From Ursus arctos (Eukaryota; Chordata; Mammalia; Carnivora; Ursidae): a stretch of 64,000 bases of DNA. Positions within the stretch are counted from its first letter, which is position 1. Each line of letters starts with the position of its first letter. The notes below the pieces were generated by a model. It made no database searches. It saw only the letters and a list, made by a program, of their open reading frames with translations, and was not told the DNA's origin. The position numbers and the translations under genes were made by a program. This document shows positions 11,318 through 22,689 of this stretch, piece by piece. The stretch is taken from positions 31,093,718 to 31,157,717 of the forward strand of contig NW_026622974.1 of NCBI RefSeq assembly GCF_023065955.2, in the 5' to 3' direction.

Positions 11318-11941
11318 ATGAGCTTTTGGGACTTCAACAAGATAAAAAGTTTCTGCACAACAAAGGAAACAGTCAACAAAACTAAGAGGCAGCCCACAGG
11401 ATGGGAGAAGACATTTGCAAATGACATTACAGATAAAGGGCTGATATCCAAGATTTATAAAGAACATCTCAAACTCAACACTCAAAAAACAAATAACCTA
11501 GTCAAAAAACAGGCAGAAGACATGAACAGACACTTCTCCAAAGAAGACATACAAATGGCTAACAGACACATGAAAAAATGCTCCACATCACTAGCCATCA
11601 GGGAAATACAAATCAAAACCACAATGAGATGCCACCTTACACCAGTTAAAATGGCAAACATTAACAAAACAGGAAACAACAAATGTTGGCAAGGATGTGG
11701 AGAGAGGGGAACCCTCTTACACTGTTGGTGGGAATGCAAGCTGGTACAGCCACTCTGGAAAACAGTATGGAGGTTCCTCAAGATGTTAAAAATAGAGCTA
11801 CCCTACGACCCAGGAATTGCACTACCAGCAATTTACCCCAATGATACAAAGGCAGTGAAAAGAAGGGGCACGTGCACCCCAATGTTCATAGCAGCAATGT
11901 CCACAATAGCCAAACTGTGGAAGGAGCTGAGATGTCCTTGA
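11318..11941 (+). pseudogene. L1 ORF2 fragment: C-terminal region with Cys-rich motif
   Basis: The longest frame in the window (207 codons) is L1 ORF2p C-terminal sequence. It includes '[17 protein letters not shown]' near residues 36-52 and '[19 protein letters not shown]' near 105-123. The cysteine-rich motif C-x3-C-x7-H-x4-C (about residues 122-139) is intact. The frame closes at TGA around 11939, where the second L1 copy of the window (near 56980) has a sense codon at the equivalent position. The stop therefore looks like a point mutation inside ORF2 rather than its natural end. The ATG is internal. The fragment is homologous to 56568-56843. Confidence 0.92.
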
Positions 11942-12229
11942 ACAGATGAATGGAATAAAGAAGATGTGGTCCATATATACAATGGAATATTACCCAGCCA
12001 TCAGAAAGGATGAAAACCTACCATTTGCATTGACATGGCTGGAACTGGAGGGGTTAAGCTAAGCGAAGTAAGTCAAGCAGAGAAAGACAATGATCATACG
12101 GTTTCACTCCTATGTGGAACGTAAGCAATAGCAAGGAGGACCACAGGGGAAGGGAGGGAAATCTGAAGGGGGAGAAATCAGAGAAGGAGACGAACAATGA
12201 GAGACTATGGACCCCGGGAAACAAACTGA

Positions 12230-12258
12230 GGGTTTTGGGGGTGGGTAGGGGGATGGGG
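12230..12258 (+). other. G-quadruplex-type motif in L1 3' UTR
   Basis: Four or more runs of at least three G are separated by loops of 1-4 bases (GGG, TTTT, GGGGG, T, GGG, TA, GGGGG, AT, GGGG). This fits the canonical G3+N1-7 pattern. G-rich tracts in the 3' UTR are a known feature of mammalian L1, and the other plus-strand L1 3' UTRs of this window have one at the same place. Confidence 0.75.
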
Positions 12259-12437
12259 TAGCAGGGTGATGGGTATTAAGTGTTGTGATGAGCACTGGGT
12301 GTTATACACAACTACTGAATCCCTGAACACTACATCAAAAACTAATGATGTACTATATAGTGGCTAACTGAACATTAAAAAAAAAAAAGAAGTAGGAAGC
12401 AATAAAATACCACAATGAAAACAGAAAAAAAAAAAAA

Positions 12438-12610
12438 AGGACAGTGAATTTCAACACTGGCTACATTTTTGAATCAGCTGGGGATTAAAAGTAACACCGC
12501 TGCCTGGGCCGCACACACGATAAATCAAATTTAAAACTCTGGGGTGGGACCCGGGTATTAGATTTTTCTAAAAGCTCTGCACAGGATTCTAAGGTGCAGT
12601 CGGGGCTGGA
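12438..12610 (+). mobile_element. MER5A-like DNA transposon remnant (hAT-Charlie, non-autonomous)
   Basis: Immediately after the L1 tail, the sequence follows the MER5A pattern: 'cagtg..ttcaacactggctac', then 'gaatcagctggggattaaaa' (12472-12491), 'tgcctgggccgcac' (12501-12514) and 'ctctggggtgggacccgggtatta' near 12537-12560. This is a non-coding ancient DNA transposon relic. The left duplication of the L1 (10177-10196) matches the start of this remnant, so the L1 probably inserted into or at the edge of it. ORFs on the minus strand here are spurious. Confidence 0.7.
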
Positions 12611-13020
12611 ACTTGGCCGGGGGGCTAGCGGTGGTCGGGGAGCGTGGGTGTGGATGGCTAGAAGAAGGCAGAGGAGGGAGGGACAACCTAGACCTCTTGA
12701 CATGACAGCAGCTGACCATCACGGTGATGTAAGTAGGCGGATGGTGAGATGTGCTTAATGATTTCTTCACCCAAGCTCTAGGTATTTATAGGTTGTAAAG
12801 GAGAATTATCATAGGTATTCATGGTCCTTTCCTTTCAGAATTTCCATCTTAAATAAAGGAAAATATACAGGAAGGCCAAAAAATATGTAATCTCTGATAG
12901 ATGTTTTTCTCCTAAAATTGGTTTTCTTATTGGTAGGTACTTGACAAGGTAATCTGTTTTATTCTATTCACTTTTGATATTTTTAAAAAACCAGAAAAAC
13001 ATTTAGCCTAGTAGGTTAAA
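12611..13020. other. Unique sequence, nothing recognised
   Basis: Begins G-rich (12600-12700), then AT-rich. Minus-strand ORFs at 12485-12703 and 12558-12770 are proline/serine-rich translations of a purine-rich plus strand, with no recognised homology. Confidence 0.5.
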
Positions 13021-13036
13021 GAAAATACATATGATT

Positions 13037-13233
13037 GGGCGCCTGGGTGGCTCAGTTGGTTAAGCATTCAACTCTCCATTTCGGCTCAGGTCATGATCTC
13101 AGGGTCATGAGATTGAGCCCCTTGTCTGGCTTGTGCTGGGCGTGGAGGCTGCTTAAGATTCTGTCTCCCCCTCCCCCTCTCCCTCTCTCACATGCGTGTG
13201 TGTACGCACTCCGTCTCTCAGAAAAAAAAAAAA
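13037..13233 (+). mobile_element. SINEC, generic caniform type, plus strand
   Basis: Head 'gcgcctgggtggctcag' at 13040-13056, body with 'ggtcatgatctcagggtcatgagattgagcccc', a (CT)-rich stretch and an A-rich tail. A 16-bp duplication with one mismatch flanks it (13021-13036 and 13234-13249, 'gaaaatacatatgatt' form). The 70-codon ORF at 13035-13247 is SINE sequence. Confidence 0.95.
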
Positions 13234-13249
13234 GAAAATATATATGATT

Positions 13250-15255
13250 TATTTAAATGAGTTCTCATTTCCTCCATGTAAATGAAATGTTTATATAAAA
13301 AAGTATCTTCATTTGCAAATAAAATGCCCTATAATAATATGCGTTTTAAAATTAGATCTGTCTGAAAGTCTCTCTTAGAATAGGGTCCTCACCAACTTCC
13401 CCTGACTCATCATAGGTGTGAATAAGGACAGAGCAGCAGGTCTGGAGTCTCCCAAAACAGCCGGCAAACGGGGGGAGGAGTCAGAAACCTGTAGATGTGG
13501 ACACTTGGGACTCCCCAGCATCTGCCCTGAATTTCTAGCAGTAAAATTATCTTTCATTGTTGTTGTTATTGAGATTTTGCTTTGTATTATGAGGAAAGTT
13601 AGGCTGTTTTGCTGTTGTTACCTTTCCCTACCCCCGTTCCCTCCCTTCCTTTCTTCTTTCTTACCTCCTTTTCTCTACCTGTTCCCAGATAATCCATTCT
13701 GGTCAAGACATAGGATGACCTGCCCTGTTGATAGGCACAACCTTTCTTTATCCCCTCAGCTGTTTGGTTCCTTCTACTAGACAATATTTGGAAAAGCAAG
13801 GATTTCATTTTAGTTTTCATTGTCTTCTTCATGGATCACAGTCCTGACACACAAGACCTACTCAATATAAAAATCAGTTGAATGGATAAGGGAGTGAACA
13901 CCCACCTCTGATCTTGCCCTAAAAAAGCAGCCTTCAAAGTAAATAGTTATGCTCTCCACTGGCCAAACCAATGTTTTATCTAAAAAACAAACAAACAAAC
14001 AAAAAACCCACCTTTAACTTTCATGTTACTAGCATTTGAACTTCTTTAAAGTACTTTATAATACAGACTTGATGTTTCCAGTAAGCATGGAGTTAATTCC
14101 ATCCTTTCGAGACAAGGATTAGCCTTCACGACAATGAAACCCTATTTCGGTAAAGGGTTTTGCTTCTTGTGTTAGCTAGCAGCCCTCACGTTTAAAACAA
14201 ATTAACGCTATTCTTAAGAGGGAGAACAATACCTTTCGCTGTTAGTCAGGTGTATGCGACACTGATCTGAATGTCCTCTGGACCAGAGATTGATTATAAC
14301 GGATGACAATTCCTTAAGAGTGAAATGAAGCAAGAGGAGGTCTGGGTGCTGATTTGTGGGAGTCTTCAGTGGACTATTGCTTCACTAGGTCTAGAACAGA
14401 CTGCCCCACCTCCCCCCTTTGAAAGTTTAAAAAAGACAAATATTTCTTCTCATGAGCCTCTGTAACTCTCTTTGAGCAGACGAGGCTCCAGGGCAGAGAT
14501 GGTGGAATAAGTGGCCAGGTGCCTGCCACCGACATTCGTGCTGGGCTCATTCTTTGGCTTTTGAGCCCAGGTCCCTCTGGATTTGTGGACACAGCCAAGA
14601 AGAAATAGACAATAATCCAGGCAGATAGCTGTCTGGCATAAAATGTCACATGCCACAAGTTAAGCAAAAATGCGTCTCTTATCTGTCCTTGAAATACATT
14701 ATTCGAAAGTCAGGAAATGTGCAAAAGTCACTTAGCTTTTGAACCCAAGAGAATTTCAACAAGGCCTTCACCATAGAGATAGGATTTATTTTTCCTGAGG
14801 CAGAAGTAGCATACTGAATAAAATTATACCTTTTTTGGCAATGAGGAAAGCCATTTAAGGATCAAGAATATTCAACCATACGCCTTTTTGCCAAAATTTT
14901 ATTGTTGATGAGTTGGAGTGATATCCTATGTTGTACCAATCAATTCCCAAAGTCACAAAATAAATGAAAAGAGACACTCTTTTATTAAACTTTTATAATT
15001 GAGAATTTTACTGGGAATGGACAAAGCTTTGAAAGCTGATCATCACATTGTTTTTAAAAGTTAATTTATGCCTATTTAGCTCTTTATCTAACTGTATAAC
15101 CAACCTATGTACAAGGAAAATCTGAACAAAATCAGTACCATCTGTGTTGAGCATTTAAAAGGTTGCCTTTTTCCTTTCTATTTAATTCAGGTGTACAACC
15201 TCAAAGATTATTCATGATGAATTTTAGCTATAATGTATTCTTTGGAATTATGCAC
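13250..15255. other. Mostly unique sequence; pyrimidine tract and CAAA repeat
   Basis: Nothing coding is supported. A strongly pyrimidine-biased tract lies at about 13620-13690 and generates the spurious ORFs at 13418-13780 and, on the other strand, 13599-13832. A short (CAAA)n stretch lies at 13985-14006. The minus-strand ORFs at 14374-14667 and 14450-14656 overlap in different frames and have no recognised homology. Confidence 0.5.
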
Positions 15256-15259
15256 CTGT

Positions 15260-15425
15260 GATACTTCATAAATTTATGCACAATAATAACACTTCACATT
15301 TTTATGAAGCTTTTCATCTTCAAAGCGTATTATGCACATTAGGAAATTCATCATCTCAACACACTTATGAGGAAGGTAGATATTGTTCTCTTCATTTTAC
15401 AGATAGGGAAACTGACAGAGACAAG
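15260..15425 (+). repeat. MIR-like ancient SINE
   Basis: Contains the MIR-type sequence of a low-copy 'cttcatcttcaaagcg' start, an 'atcatctcaacacacttatgaggaaggtaga' core and 'cattttacagatagggaaactg' (15395-15416). The order and wording fit a mammalian-wide MIR element. Diverged and non-coding. Confidence 0.6.
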
Positions 15426-18240
15426 TCATCCATAGACATTTTTAGAAGGGGATTTTAACTCTGTGTGGGGTAGGCTTAAGAAATATTTATATTCTATTTT
15501 AAAATTTATAAAACTATGAGAGCACGCAACTATTATCTTAAAATTTTTCTATGCCTGAATCCCTACACTTGCCCCAAAAGCACATACTTATTCTCCAAAT
15601 ATGGTGTGCAGTTTAAAAATAAGTTAGAGAGAATTTATCTATATACAAACTCAATTTCTTCATAGTTTCTAACCAGGTTCTAAACTTTAAAAAAGAAAAG
15701 TTTACTTATTATATTTAGCGGTAAGAGTCCTGACTTGTGTCTTGCTTCTTGCACTTGACCTACCAAAGTGGGAAACATTTTCTTTTTGACATGTTTTTAT
15801 AGAAAACTGAGGATTCTTTATGTTTTAAGAGGTTGCCTATTGAGACCCATTCAAAATGCAATCATTTATATTAGTAATTTCAATATCCAAGGCGCTAGGC
15901 GGCTGATTATATATTCTGTTGTAGTGTTACTGTTCTAGAAAGCATGTAAATACAGCTCTTTTCCAGTCATGTTTGCTTATGAACATGCATTGCTCATTCC
16001 ATTGTTATGACACTGACATATGAATTTACATAAGATGCCATATCCTGTTGAAATGCTTGTTTTCAGAAACAGCCCCAATGAACATTATATTGCAAGGAAA
16101 GATCACCACTGTCTTAGGAATATACTCCAATTAAGAGCTGTGTGTCCAGGTTTTATCAGAGTGTTCACTCGAAGGAACAATATTTACCAGGGAGCAAACG
16201 AAACAGGATGGGGCAGAGGGAGAAGCTGAAATGTAAGGTAGCAGCAATAGAGACTAAGGGGGTGGGAAGCTGGGCTAGCCCTAAAGAGTGGTTCTAAGTT
16301 GAGGCAAAGAGGCTGGATCTTGTATCCCCAAATCCACCAGCTATAGGATTCTGGACACCCCTGTAGCAGAAGCATAATCTGGATAAGGCAGCTTCCTTCA
16401 GCCAGAGGGAAAGTCCCAGAGGAAATCAGTGCTAAGCTATCGGCAGCCAACAGTATCCACTACAATAAAGCACTAGGTATCACAGTCAGAAGCAATCTTT
16501 GCTCTGATTCCCCAGCCCAGAGATAAAGCCTGGGCTCTTGAAAGACTGTCATCATTCTGTGTGTCAATGTAGCTTTAAATTTGGCCGACAGAAGAAGCGA
16601 AGATGGGGTGTAAAAGACTGGAAGCGTGGGCACAATGTTCTTCTGTGCAAAACTGTTGCTAAATCCCTTCCCTCAACACACTGGGAATATATAATTTGCT
16701 GGCCAAAGGAACCATGACCAAGACTTTGAACCCAGAGGACTGAAGCTGGAATAAATTGTTTTACAAGATGTTGTCCTGAGAAAAAAACTCCCAGAAATAT
16801 GAAGCTGAGCCCAACTGAGAACCATGTAGTGTCAAACACAGGGAGAGCAAGCTCAAAAATGAAGTCCTGGGGACAGGAGCTGGCAGGAGCTGCATGTAAT
16901 TAAAAATGAATGAGCGCAAGGTGGACAGAAAGGAGTACAAGGCTGGCAAACTGTTGTGGACTGTGTTGGAGTGTCTTTCGCCTGAGCTCAGTGAACACTG
17001 TGCCTGGGCTGTGGTCTAGTGTTAGTATAGAAAGGCGATGGGATAGACTTTTACAGAAAAGGACTTCTATGTATAAAAGAAGGCCCTTACTTGCTGAGAT
17101 CTCATCAGTCTTTAAACTTCACCCAGAAAACACATAATGCCAATGAGACGAAGAAGAAAGGGAAGTTCACACATGTTCGTTAGTGAGCTATAGGGGAGGA
17201 GAAGTGGAATTAGGATCATGAATCATAGTGCTGTTTTTATGGAACCTTTCCCCTTCTGTCATCAGGAAATCCATAGACAGGATCTAGGTGCTCCGGTAAA
17301 ATAAGGATAAAGAGCTCTGATCCTTAATCTCCTAAAGGAAGCAGAACATTCACATCTCATTGATAAGCCTTCTGCCATTTTGAAGCAGAATATTGACCAT
17401 GAGGTCAGCAGAGAGATTTCTGCATTTGATTTTCTTCAAAAATGTCAGACCTTTTAAATAGCTTTGATAGAATGTATGCTCTGAAGCTTAGTACAAAGAA
17501 AGCAGTTGCTCAAAGAATTCTCGAACTAAAGGATCAGTTACAAGGAGCGTGTAAATGAGCTTTCGGTGGTTTAAAGAGGTCATTCCATTGGACCTGTTAC
17601 AGGCTCTTACAGGGCTCAGTGAATTTACCAAAGTAGGAAAGTATTTCAAACACTAGTTCCCATTAAATTGATACCTGTTTTATTCAGTGCATCTGACCTC
17701 TGAGCTTGACAATGACTCTTTGCAAGTGGAAGCTTAAAATGCCATCTGTAGCATAAAATATCAGGTATGTGGGTGTTACAAAAGCACTCTATCTCTGTGA
17801 TGGGATGGCTCTGGGGAGAGTTCACTACCCACAGGATTTTTTATCTGTGAGTCACAGTTCCTGGTAAGGGCAATTTCAGAGACACCTTCAATACACATGA
17901 GCCGCGAAGTCAATGTGTGCTTTTTGTTGGGAGTTTAGTGGACAAGTAGCATGTGGTCCAAGTTCCTGGCACAGTTTGCCCCAAATAGTCCTGTTTTCAA
18001 GCCTCAGCAAGGAGGCCTGGAACTAAAGTAGATGGAGGCCATTCTCGTTTGCAGGCACAGTAGAGCAGATAAAGTAGATGACAAATATTTAACGTGAGCT
18101 AAGATACTACAACTCTTCAAAGTTGCGGCGAGTTGGAGGAATAGTGAATGAAAACTTTTAGAAAAATTCAGTGAAAAGCCTTTATGCAAATCTTAATTTT
18201 CAGTAATAATAAATCCTTATGATACAGTGACAAAATTAAC
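15426..18240. other. Unique sequence, no gene recognised
   Basis: I read this stretch on both strands. Small ORFs (16184-16450 minus, 16564-16839 minus, 16910-17137 plus and others) have no recognised domains and no supporting splice signals. Part of 16190-16450 is purine-rich and could be an unrecognised old repeat. Confidence 0.45.
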
Positions 18241-18244
18241 CAAG

Positions 18245-18405
18245 AGTCGTACCATTTCATAGCTGGAAAAGGCCTTCACGATGGCCTTGTTCCCTTTTTT
18301 CTAATGAAGAAACTGAAGTAGAAAGTAGTAGGTTAATTTGCCCAAGGCATCTCAGCTTGTTAGAAACTGGCTTGGACCTAGAAGCAGGTTTTCTAAGCCC
18401 TTCCA
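18245..18405 (+). repeat. MIR-like ancient SINE
   Basis: 'catagctggaaaaggcctt' near 18257, 'aatgaagaaactgaag' near 18303 and 'gcccaaggcatctcagc' near 18340 follow the order of the common MIR-like mammalian element with 'gaggaaactgag' and 'gcccaaggtcacacagc' cores. Diverged and non-coding. Confidence 0.5.
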
Positions 18406-18639
18406 GGCAGGGTTCAGTGCTACCGGCCGTCACTGGAGAAACTGCCTGTAAGGCTGTGACTAAGGGAAGGAATCAAGTCTGCGGGTTTGCTTTATCTGAA
18501 TGCCAGTCATTGGTGGGAAGATGTGCATTTACTGGGATTGAAACATCATAAGCTTAATAAGACAATACATAATTTAAAATTTCTTACCAAAATAAAAACA
18601 GATGCTCTTATTGGCATAAGTTCCCTAAAGTCAGAGCTC

Positions 18640-19310
18640 TCATTATATCTTCATCTGTCCTCTCATTGTGGCAGACTGAAAAGAACTGAAAATTCCCTGA
18701 CATTCCTTCCACCGGAAGGTGGGGTCTCTTTCTCCTCCCCTGAATCTGAGATGTGCTGTGATTGCTTTGGCCATGAAAGTAGAGCAGAAGTAACACTATG
18801 CCAGGTCTGCAGCCTACCTCAGACAGCTTTTCCCCGCAACTTGAGACAGTCCCGATCCACTTTATAAGAAGTTCAGCTACCCAGCTCTGTTAGTTTGCCT
18901 GGGCTTCTGTAACAAAGAACCAGAGACAGGGTGGCTTAAACAGAAATTCTTCGTCTCACATACGTCTCTCAGTTCTGGAAGCTAGAGGTCTAAAGTCAAG
19001 GTGTTGGCAGGCGTGCTTCCACACAGAACCCTAATAGCAGCTAAAGAGAGATGTTACGGACAGAGCCTCACCTTTTTTCCATCCTCCCAAGGCACCAGAA
19101 GGCATGTGAAGGAACACATTTTGGACCCTCCAGACCTGCCAGCAGACAGTGACTCAGTCAATACCACGCACGGAAGAATTGCACTGCATTCCTGGTACAT
19201 AAAAATCACTAGATAAAATAAAATTATTGTTGCCTTATTTATGGCATTAAGTTTTGGAAGAGTTTGTTACATGACATATAAACGTCAGACTCCTCTGATT
19301 TTCACCATAT
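18640..19310 (+). mobile_element. Old LTR-like element, interrupted by an antisense MLT1-type fragment
   Basis: The outer parts (about 18640-18885 and 19021-19310) resemble a diverged mammalian MaLR-class LTR. Examples are the 'ctgaatctgagatgtgctgtg' area near 18741 and, at the other end, 'ttggaccctccagacctgcc' near 19121, 'aataaaattattgttgcctt' near 19218 and 'ttaagttttggaag...gtttgttac' near 19248-19270. Between them, 18888-19018 reads as the reverse complement of another LTR end. Subfamily names need RepeatMasker. The ORF at 18487-18867 overlaps and is not a gene. Confidence 0.5.
18888..19018 (-). mobile_element. Antisense MLT1/MST-type LTR fragment
   Basis: The plus strand shows 'tgttagtttgcctgggcttctgtaacaaag' type sequence, 'gggtggcttaaacagaaatt' near 18930 and 'ctggaagctagaggtc' near 18975. 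This is the reverse complement of the 3' end of a MaLR LTR (normally ending in a CA after a 'gttgtttaagccac' phrase). It is truncated and lies inside a differently oriented LTR, which indicates nested insertion. Confidence 0.6.
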
Positions 19311-19384
19311 AACAGTAGCCTTTCAGGTATGATTGTATAGAACTCTGGCACTAAATGAACTTATTTGAATGAAAAGCCATTTGG

Positions 19385-19608
19385 GGGGCAGCGGGGTGGC
19401 TCCGTTGGCTAAGTGTCCGACTCTTGATTTCCACTCAGGTCATGAGCTCAGAGTCATGAGATGGAGCCCTACCTCAGGCTCCATACTCAGCAGGGAGTCT
19501 GCTTGAGATTTTCTCTCTCCCTCTCCGCCCCTCTCCCCACCGCTTGCATGCACACACACTTTCTCTCTCTCAAATGAATAAGTAAATCTTTAAAAAAAAA
19601 AAAAAAAA
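19385..19608 (+). mobile_element. SINEC, generic caniform type, plus strand
   Basis: Shows a diverged head 'ggcagcggggtggctccg', 'ggtcatgagctcagagtcatgag', then 'gctccatactcagcaggga', a CT-rich part and an 18-A tail. An imperfect 11-bp duplication ('aagccatttgg' at 19374-19384 versus 'aagctatttag' at 19609-19619) suggests an older insertion than the near-consensus copies. Confidence 0.93.
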
Positions 19609-19824
19609 AAGCTATTTAGGTCACTTGTGGCCATGCTATGTAAGCTTAATTTCACGGGTAGTTAGCTTTGTTCTAAAAAGACTAGTTTGCTAACATAGAA
19701 ATATATAGAAGGTATTAATTTGATTCCAATCAAATTTATTATTTCTGCTCTGATATGAAAAGTTTAAGTGGCAAGTAAATAATGGTCATGCCTGCATCAG
19801 GAACTGAGGAAAAGAGATACATCC

Positions 19825-19960
19825 TAGAGCAGAAATCCAGAGACCTGCGCTCCACTCTGTCATTAACAACAAGGTGACTGTACACAAATTATTTAGTTCT
19901 TTGAGTCTTAATTTCCTCAAGAATAAAGCGAAAGGATAATATAAGCTTTGATTCTAATAT
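19825..19960 (+). repeat. MIR-like ancient SINE
   Basis: The 'gacctgcgctccactctgtcatta' segment, then 'aaattatttagttctttgagtcttaatttcctcaa' (19887-19921), match the MIR order of 'tctgccactta...tgtgacc...acctctctgagcctcagtttcctcat'. Strongly diverged and non-coding. Confidence 0.6.
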
Positions 19961-20329
19961 GTTGTGTCATTTATCTGCATTTTAAGAAACAGAGCAACCT
20001 GTGAGCATACTACATTGAAAGAAAGGCTATTTCTACAGTTCTCAAAACAACCAGAATATTCATAGGACCAATTCTGTTGGGAGCACTGAGTTGCTCAGAG
20101 AATATGAAACTCTAATGTGTATTAAGCTTTATATTTAAGGGAAAAATCCACATATTTAATAATCTGGCATATTTACACATCATTTCTTAAACTATGCATT
20201 TTGACATTGTCTGCTGTATTATATATCTGTGGAAGTGACAGTGAAAGTTATATTTGTATTTCAGAAAATCACTTAGAACTCATCAGAGATGGGTTTAAGT
20301 TGTCATTATTGAACATAAAACTTGGCAGT

Positions 20330-20770
20330 AGTCAAGAATTAGGTCTCTTGATTCAAAAGACAGAAAACTCAATTTACACTGCCTTAACCATAAAGAAACT
20401 TCATTGGCTTACCCAACTGAATAGCTGAAGGGGTGGGTTAGCTACAGGCAAGGTTGGTTTTAGAAGTTTAAATGAAATATTATCATGACCCTGTCTCTAG
20501 CCTCTCCATCCTCCATGTGGCCTCATTCTTCAGTTCCTCATGGTGGCAAGATGGCTGCTGGGAACTTCAGGCTTACATCCTTCCAGGTCTAAGACACTAG
20601 GAAAGATCGAGCACCTCTCCTCCAATATTTCTAGAAAAAAAAAGTCTCACTGCATCTCATTGTCTCATTGTCTTTGATTTCATCACACATCTATTCTAAC
20701 TCCAATCATTACAGCTGAAGAATTAGATGTGCAGATTGGACAGACTTGAGCCCTATGATTGCCCAAAGCC
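20330..20770 (+). repeat. Ancient dispersed repeat, family unresolved
   Basis: Phrases such as 'aaagaaacttcattggctta' (20392-20411), 'tcatggtggcaagatggctgctgg' near 20538-20561 and 'aggcttacatccttccaggtct' near 20569-20590 match my memory of a common diverged mammalian interspersed repeat. I cannot name it. No coding function is supported. Confidence 0.4.
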
Positions 20771-21990
20771 TTACCTGAAGCCTAGAGTTGGGGCAAAAGT
20801 GATGGGGCAGAGAAAAATCAGGGTACTGTCAGCAGAAGATGGGAGACTCGGTAAGGAGCTGCAACAACATGTCTACCAAACTAGGATTTTGATGTATTAT
20901 CAAGTTTTGACTTTTTATAAGCTCTTTTTATTTCAAATTTAATAGGATTTTCTGCACTGCTCTTGCAGGCAACTAGCAAAAGTTGACTGCTATATAATGT
21001 GTACCAACCTTCGCTGACATCACGATAGGGTCGTTTACCAAAGTCAGTGTGACGGATTAACACAGTGCTTTTAGCACTAGGTCACCTTGTTCAACTAAAA
21101 GCTTACGTGAAACGCAAACTGATAAAAACTGAGCTTTTAAGGATAAAGTCGGGGCAGGTGGGGGATCCTCTGCAGCAGCCTCCTTGTCAAATGATCCTAC
21201 AGATAACCCTCGAATACTTCAAATAAGCCTCTGAGCTCCACACAGCAGCGTTACTAGAGGTAAACAGGCGGTCTTATTTGAGTTTCAAGATGCTATTCTT
21301 CCTTCTCTCTAAAGGCTGACTAACAGACATCACAGGAGAATTATGCGCTGAATTTGAAGGAAAATATGGGTGGCAATATTTTACAAATGCCCTTTGTCTA
21401 GAGAGTCCTGCTTTGAGATTATGGGGCACTTGCGAAATTAATAATCTCAAAGAAGGACTCTGGATAAAAAGTGGATTGGAGAATGTGAGAGACGTGAGGA
21501 CAAAGCACGGCTCTTTTCTCTTGCACTGAAGAGAAGACAGAAGCGTGTAGAGGCAAGTCTCAACTGATTTCTTCACTTACTCATCGTGAAAGACAAGGGA
21601 GATAGTCAAGCGGGATGTAGTGAATAAAGGGGGAAATAGGAAAGTTGGAGAAGAGGTGCCTCTACCAGAGGCAAAGTTCCTGGCCTCCCTGTTAATCCAC
21701 ATCAAGGGTAAGAGGAAGCATGAAGTTTCTGCCCTTGACACAGTAACGCCAGCCTTCCCCAACCTGTCCAGTGGTTGTCCTGGATTCAGACAAGTCGGAT
21801 TGGTGAGCATTGCTTCTGTAAGGAAGAATGAGGAAGAATATACCCCACGTGGGGAAGGAGCAAGAGTCCTCTTCTCAGTGGAAAGAGGACAAATATGAAG
21901 AGGGAGAAAATTTCCCCCAAGAATTTGGCCCCAGGTGGCCTTAGAAAAAATGGGTATGTATTGAAAAGTAGGGGTGGATTCTGTTTTTGG
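20771..21990. other. Unique sequence, no gene recognised
   Basis: ORFs on both strands (20881-21063 minus, 21274-21576 minus, 21577-21810 minus, 21620-21898 plus) have no recognised domain. The opposed overlapping ORFs at 21577-21898 share DNA and cannot both be coding. Nothing else is noted. Confidence 0.45.
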
Positions 21991-22274
21991 TTAGTGTAGT
22001 AGACAGAATTATGGCTCCAAAGCTATATATATCCTACTCCCAGAACCTGTGAATATGTCACATGACATGGCAAAAGGGAATTAAGGTTGCAAATGAAATT
22101 CAAGTTGCTAATCAGTTTACTTTATGTCAGGGAGATTATTTCAGATTACCCAAATGGGTCCAACCTAATTATATGAGATCTTAAAAGCAGAAGATGGAGG
22201 CAGAACAGGGAGATGGACACACGCAACATGAGAAGGACTCAACCATGCTAGCTTTGAATATGGAGGAAGGGGGC

Positions 22275-22689
22275 TGTTATGAGTTAAAGGATGTCTCCTC
22301 CAAATTTATATAGTGAAGTCCTAACCCCAGTACCTCAGAATATGTCTGTATTGGAGATGGGGCTTTTCAAGATGCAATTAAGTTAAAATCTGGTCATTCA
22401 GGTGGGCCCTAATCCAATATGACTGGGGGCCTGGCTCTGCCCTCTGGGCTCACGCCTCCACCGCTAAGAGCAAATTAGGACACAGACATGCACAGAGGGA
22501 AGACCATGTGAAGACACAGAGAGAAGACGGCCATCTGCGAGCCATGGAGAGAGGCCTCAGAAGAAATCAATCCTGCCAACACCTTATTCTCAGACTTCTA
22601 GCCTCCAGAATGGTGAGAAAATAAATTTCTGTTGTTTAGGCCATCCATTCTGTGGTATTTTGTTATGGTTGTCCTAGAGAATGAATACA
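22275..22689 (+). mobile_element. MLT1/MST-type solo LTR nested in the 5' LTR of another MaLR
   Basis: Begins TG at 22275 ('tgttatgagttaaaggatgt') and ends CA at 22689 ('gaatgaataca'), about 415 bp. It includes 'cctaatccaatatgactgg' (22410-22428), 'agaccatgtgaagacacag' (22501-22519) and a polyadenylation signal AATAAA at 22621-22626. Flanking 5-mers are 'ggggc' (22270-22274) and 'gaggc' (22690-22694), consistent with a 5-bp target duplication with one change. The host LTR reads continuously across the two flanks. Confidence 0.75.

Larger units (their letters stand above)
10197..12437 (+). mobile_element. 5'-truncated LINE-1, plus strand (ORF2 3' part, 3' UTR, poly-A)
   Basis: The element begins inside the reverse-transcriptase domain of ORF2 and runs through the rest of ORF2, a G-rich 3' UTR and two A-rich tail segments (12376-12388 and 12424-12438). 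Three reading-frame blocks encode L1 ORF2p-like protein. The 3' UTR includes 'gagactatgg' and the terminal 'atcaaaaactaatgatgta' region typical of carnivore L1. It lacks the 5' UTR, ORF1, endonuclease and the start of the RT domain, so it cannot move by itself. A second tail beyond the first A-run, containing 'gaagtaggaagcaataaaa', looks like short 3' flank carried by readthrough, or a duplicated tail. Confidence 0.95.

Noticed and set aside
11318..11941. Longest ORF (207 codons) as a host gene
   Set aside because: Its protein is L1 ORF2p C-terminal sequence, inside a truncated L1 with target duplication.
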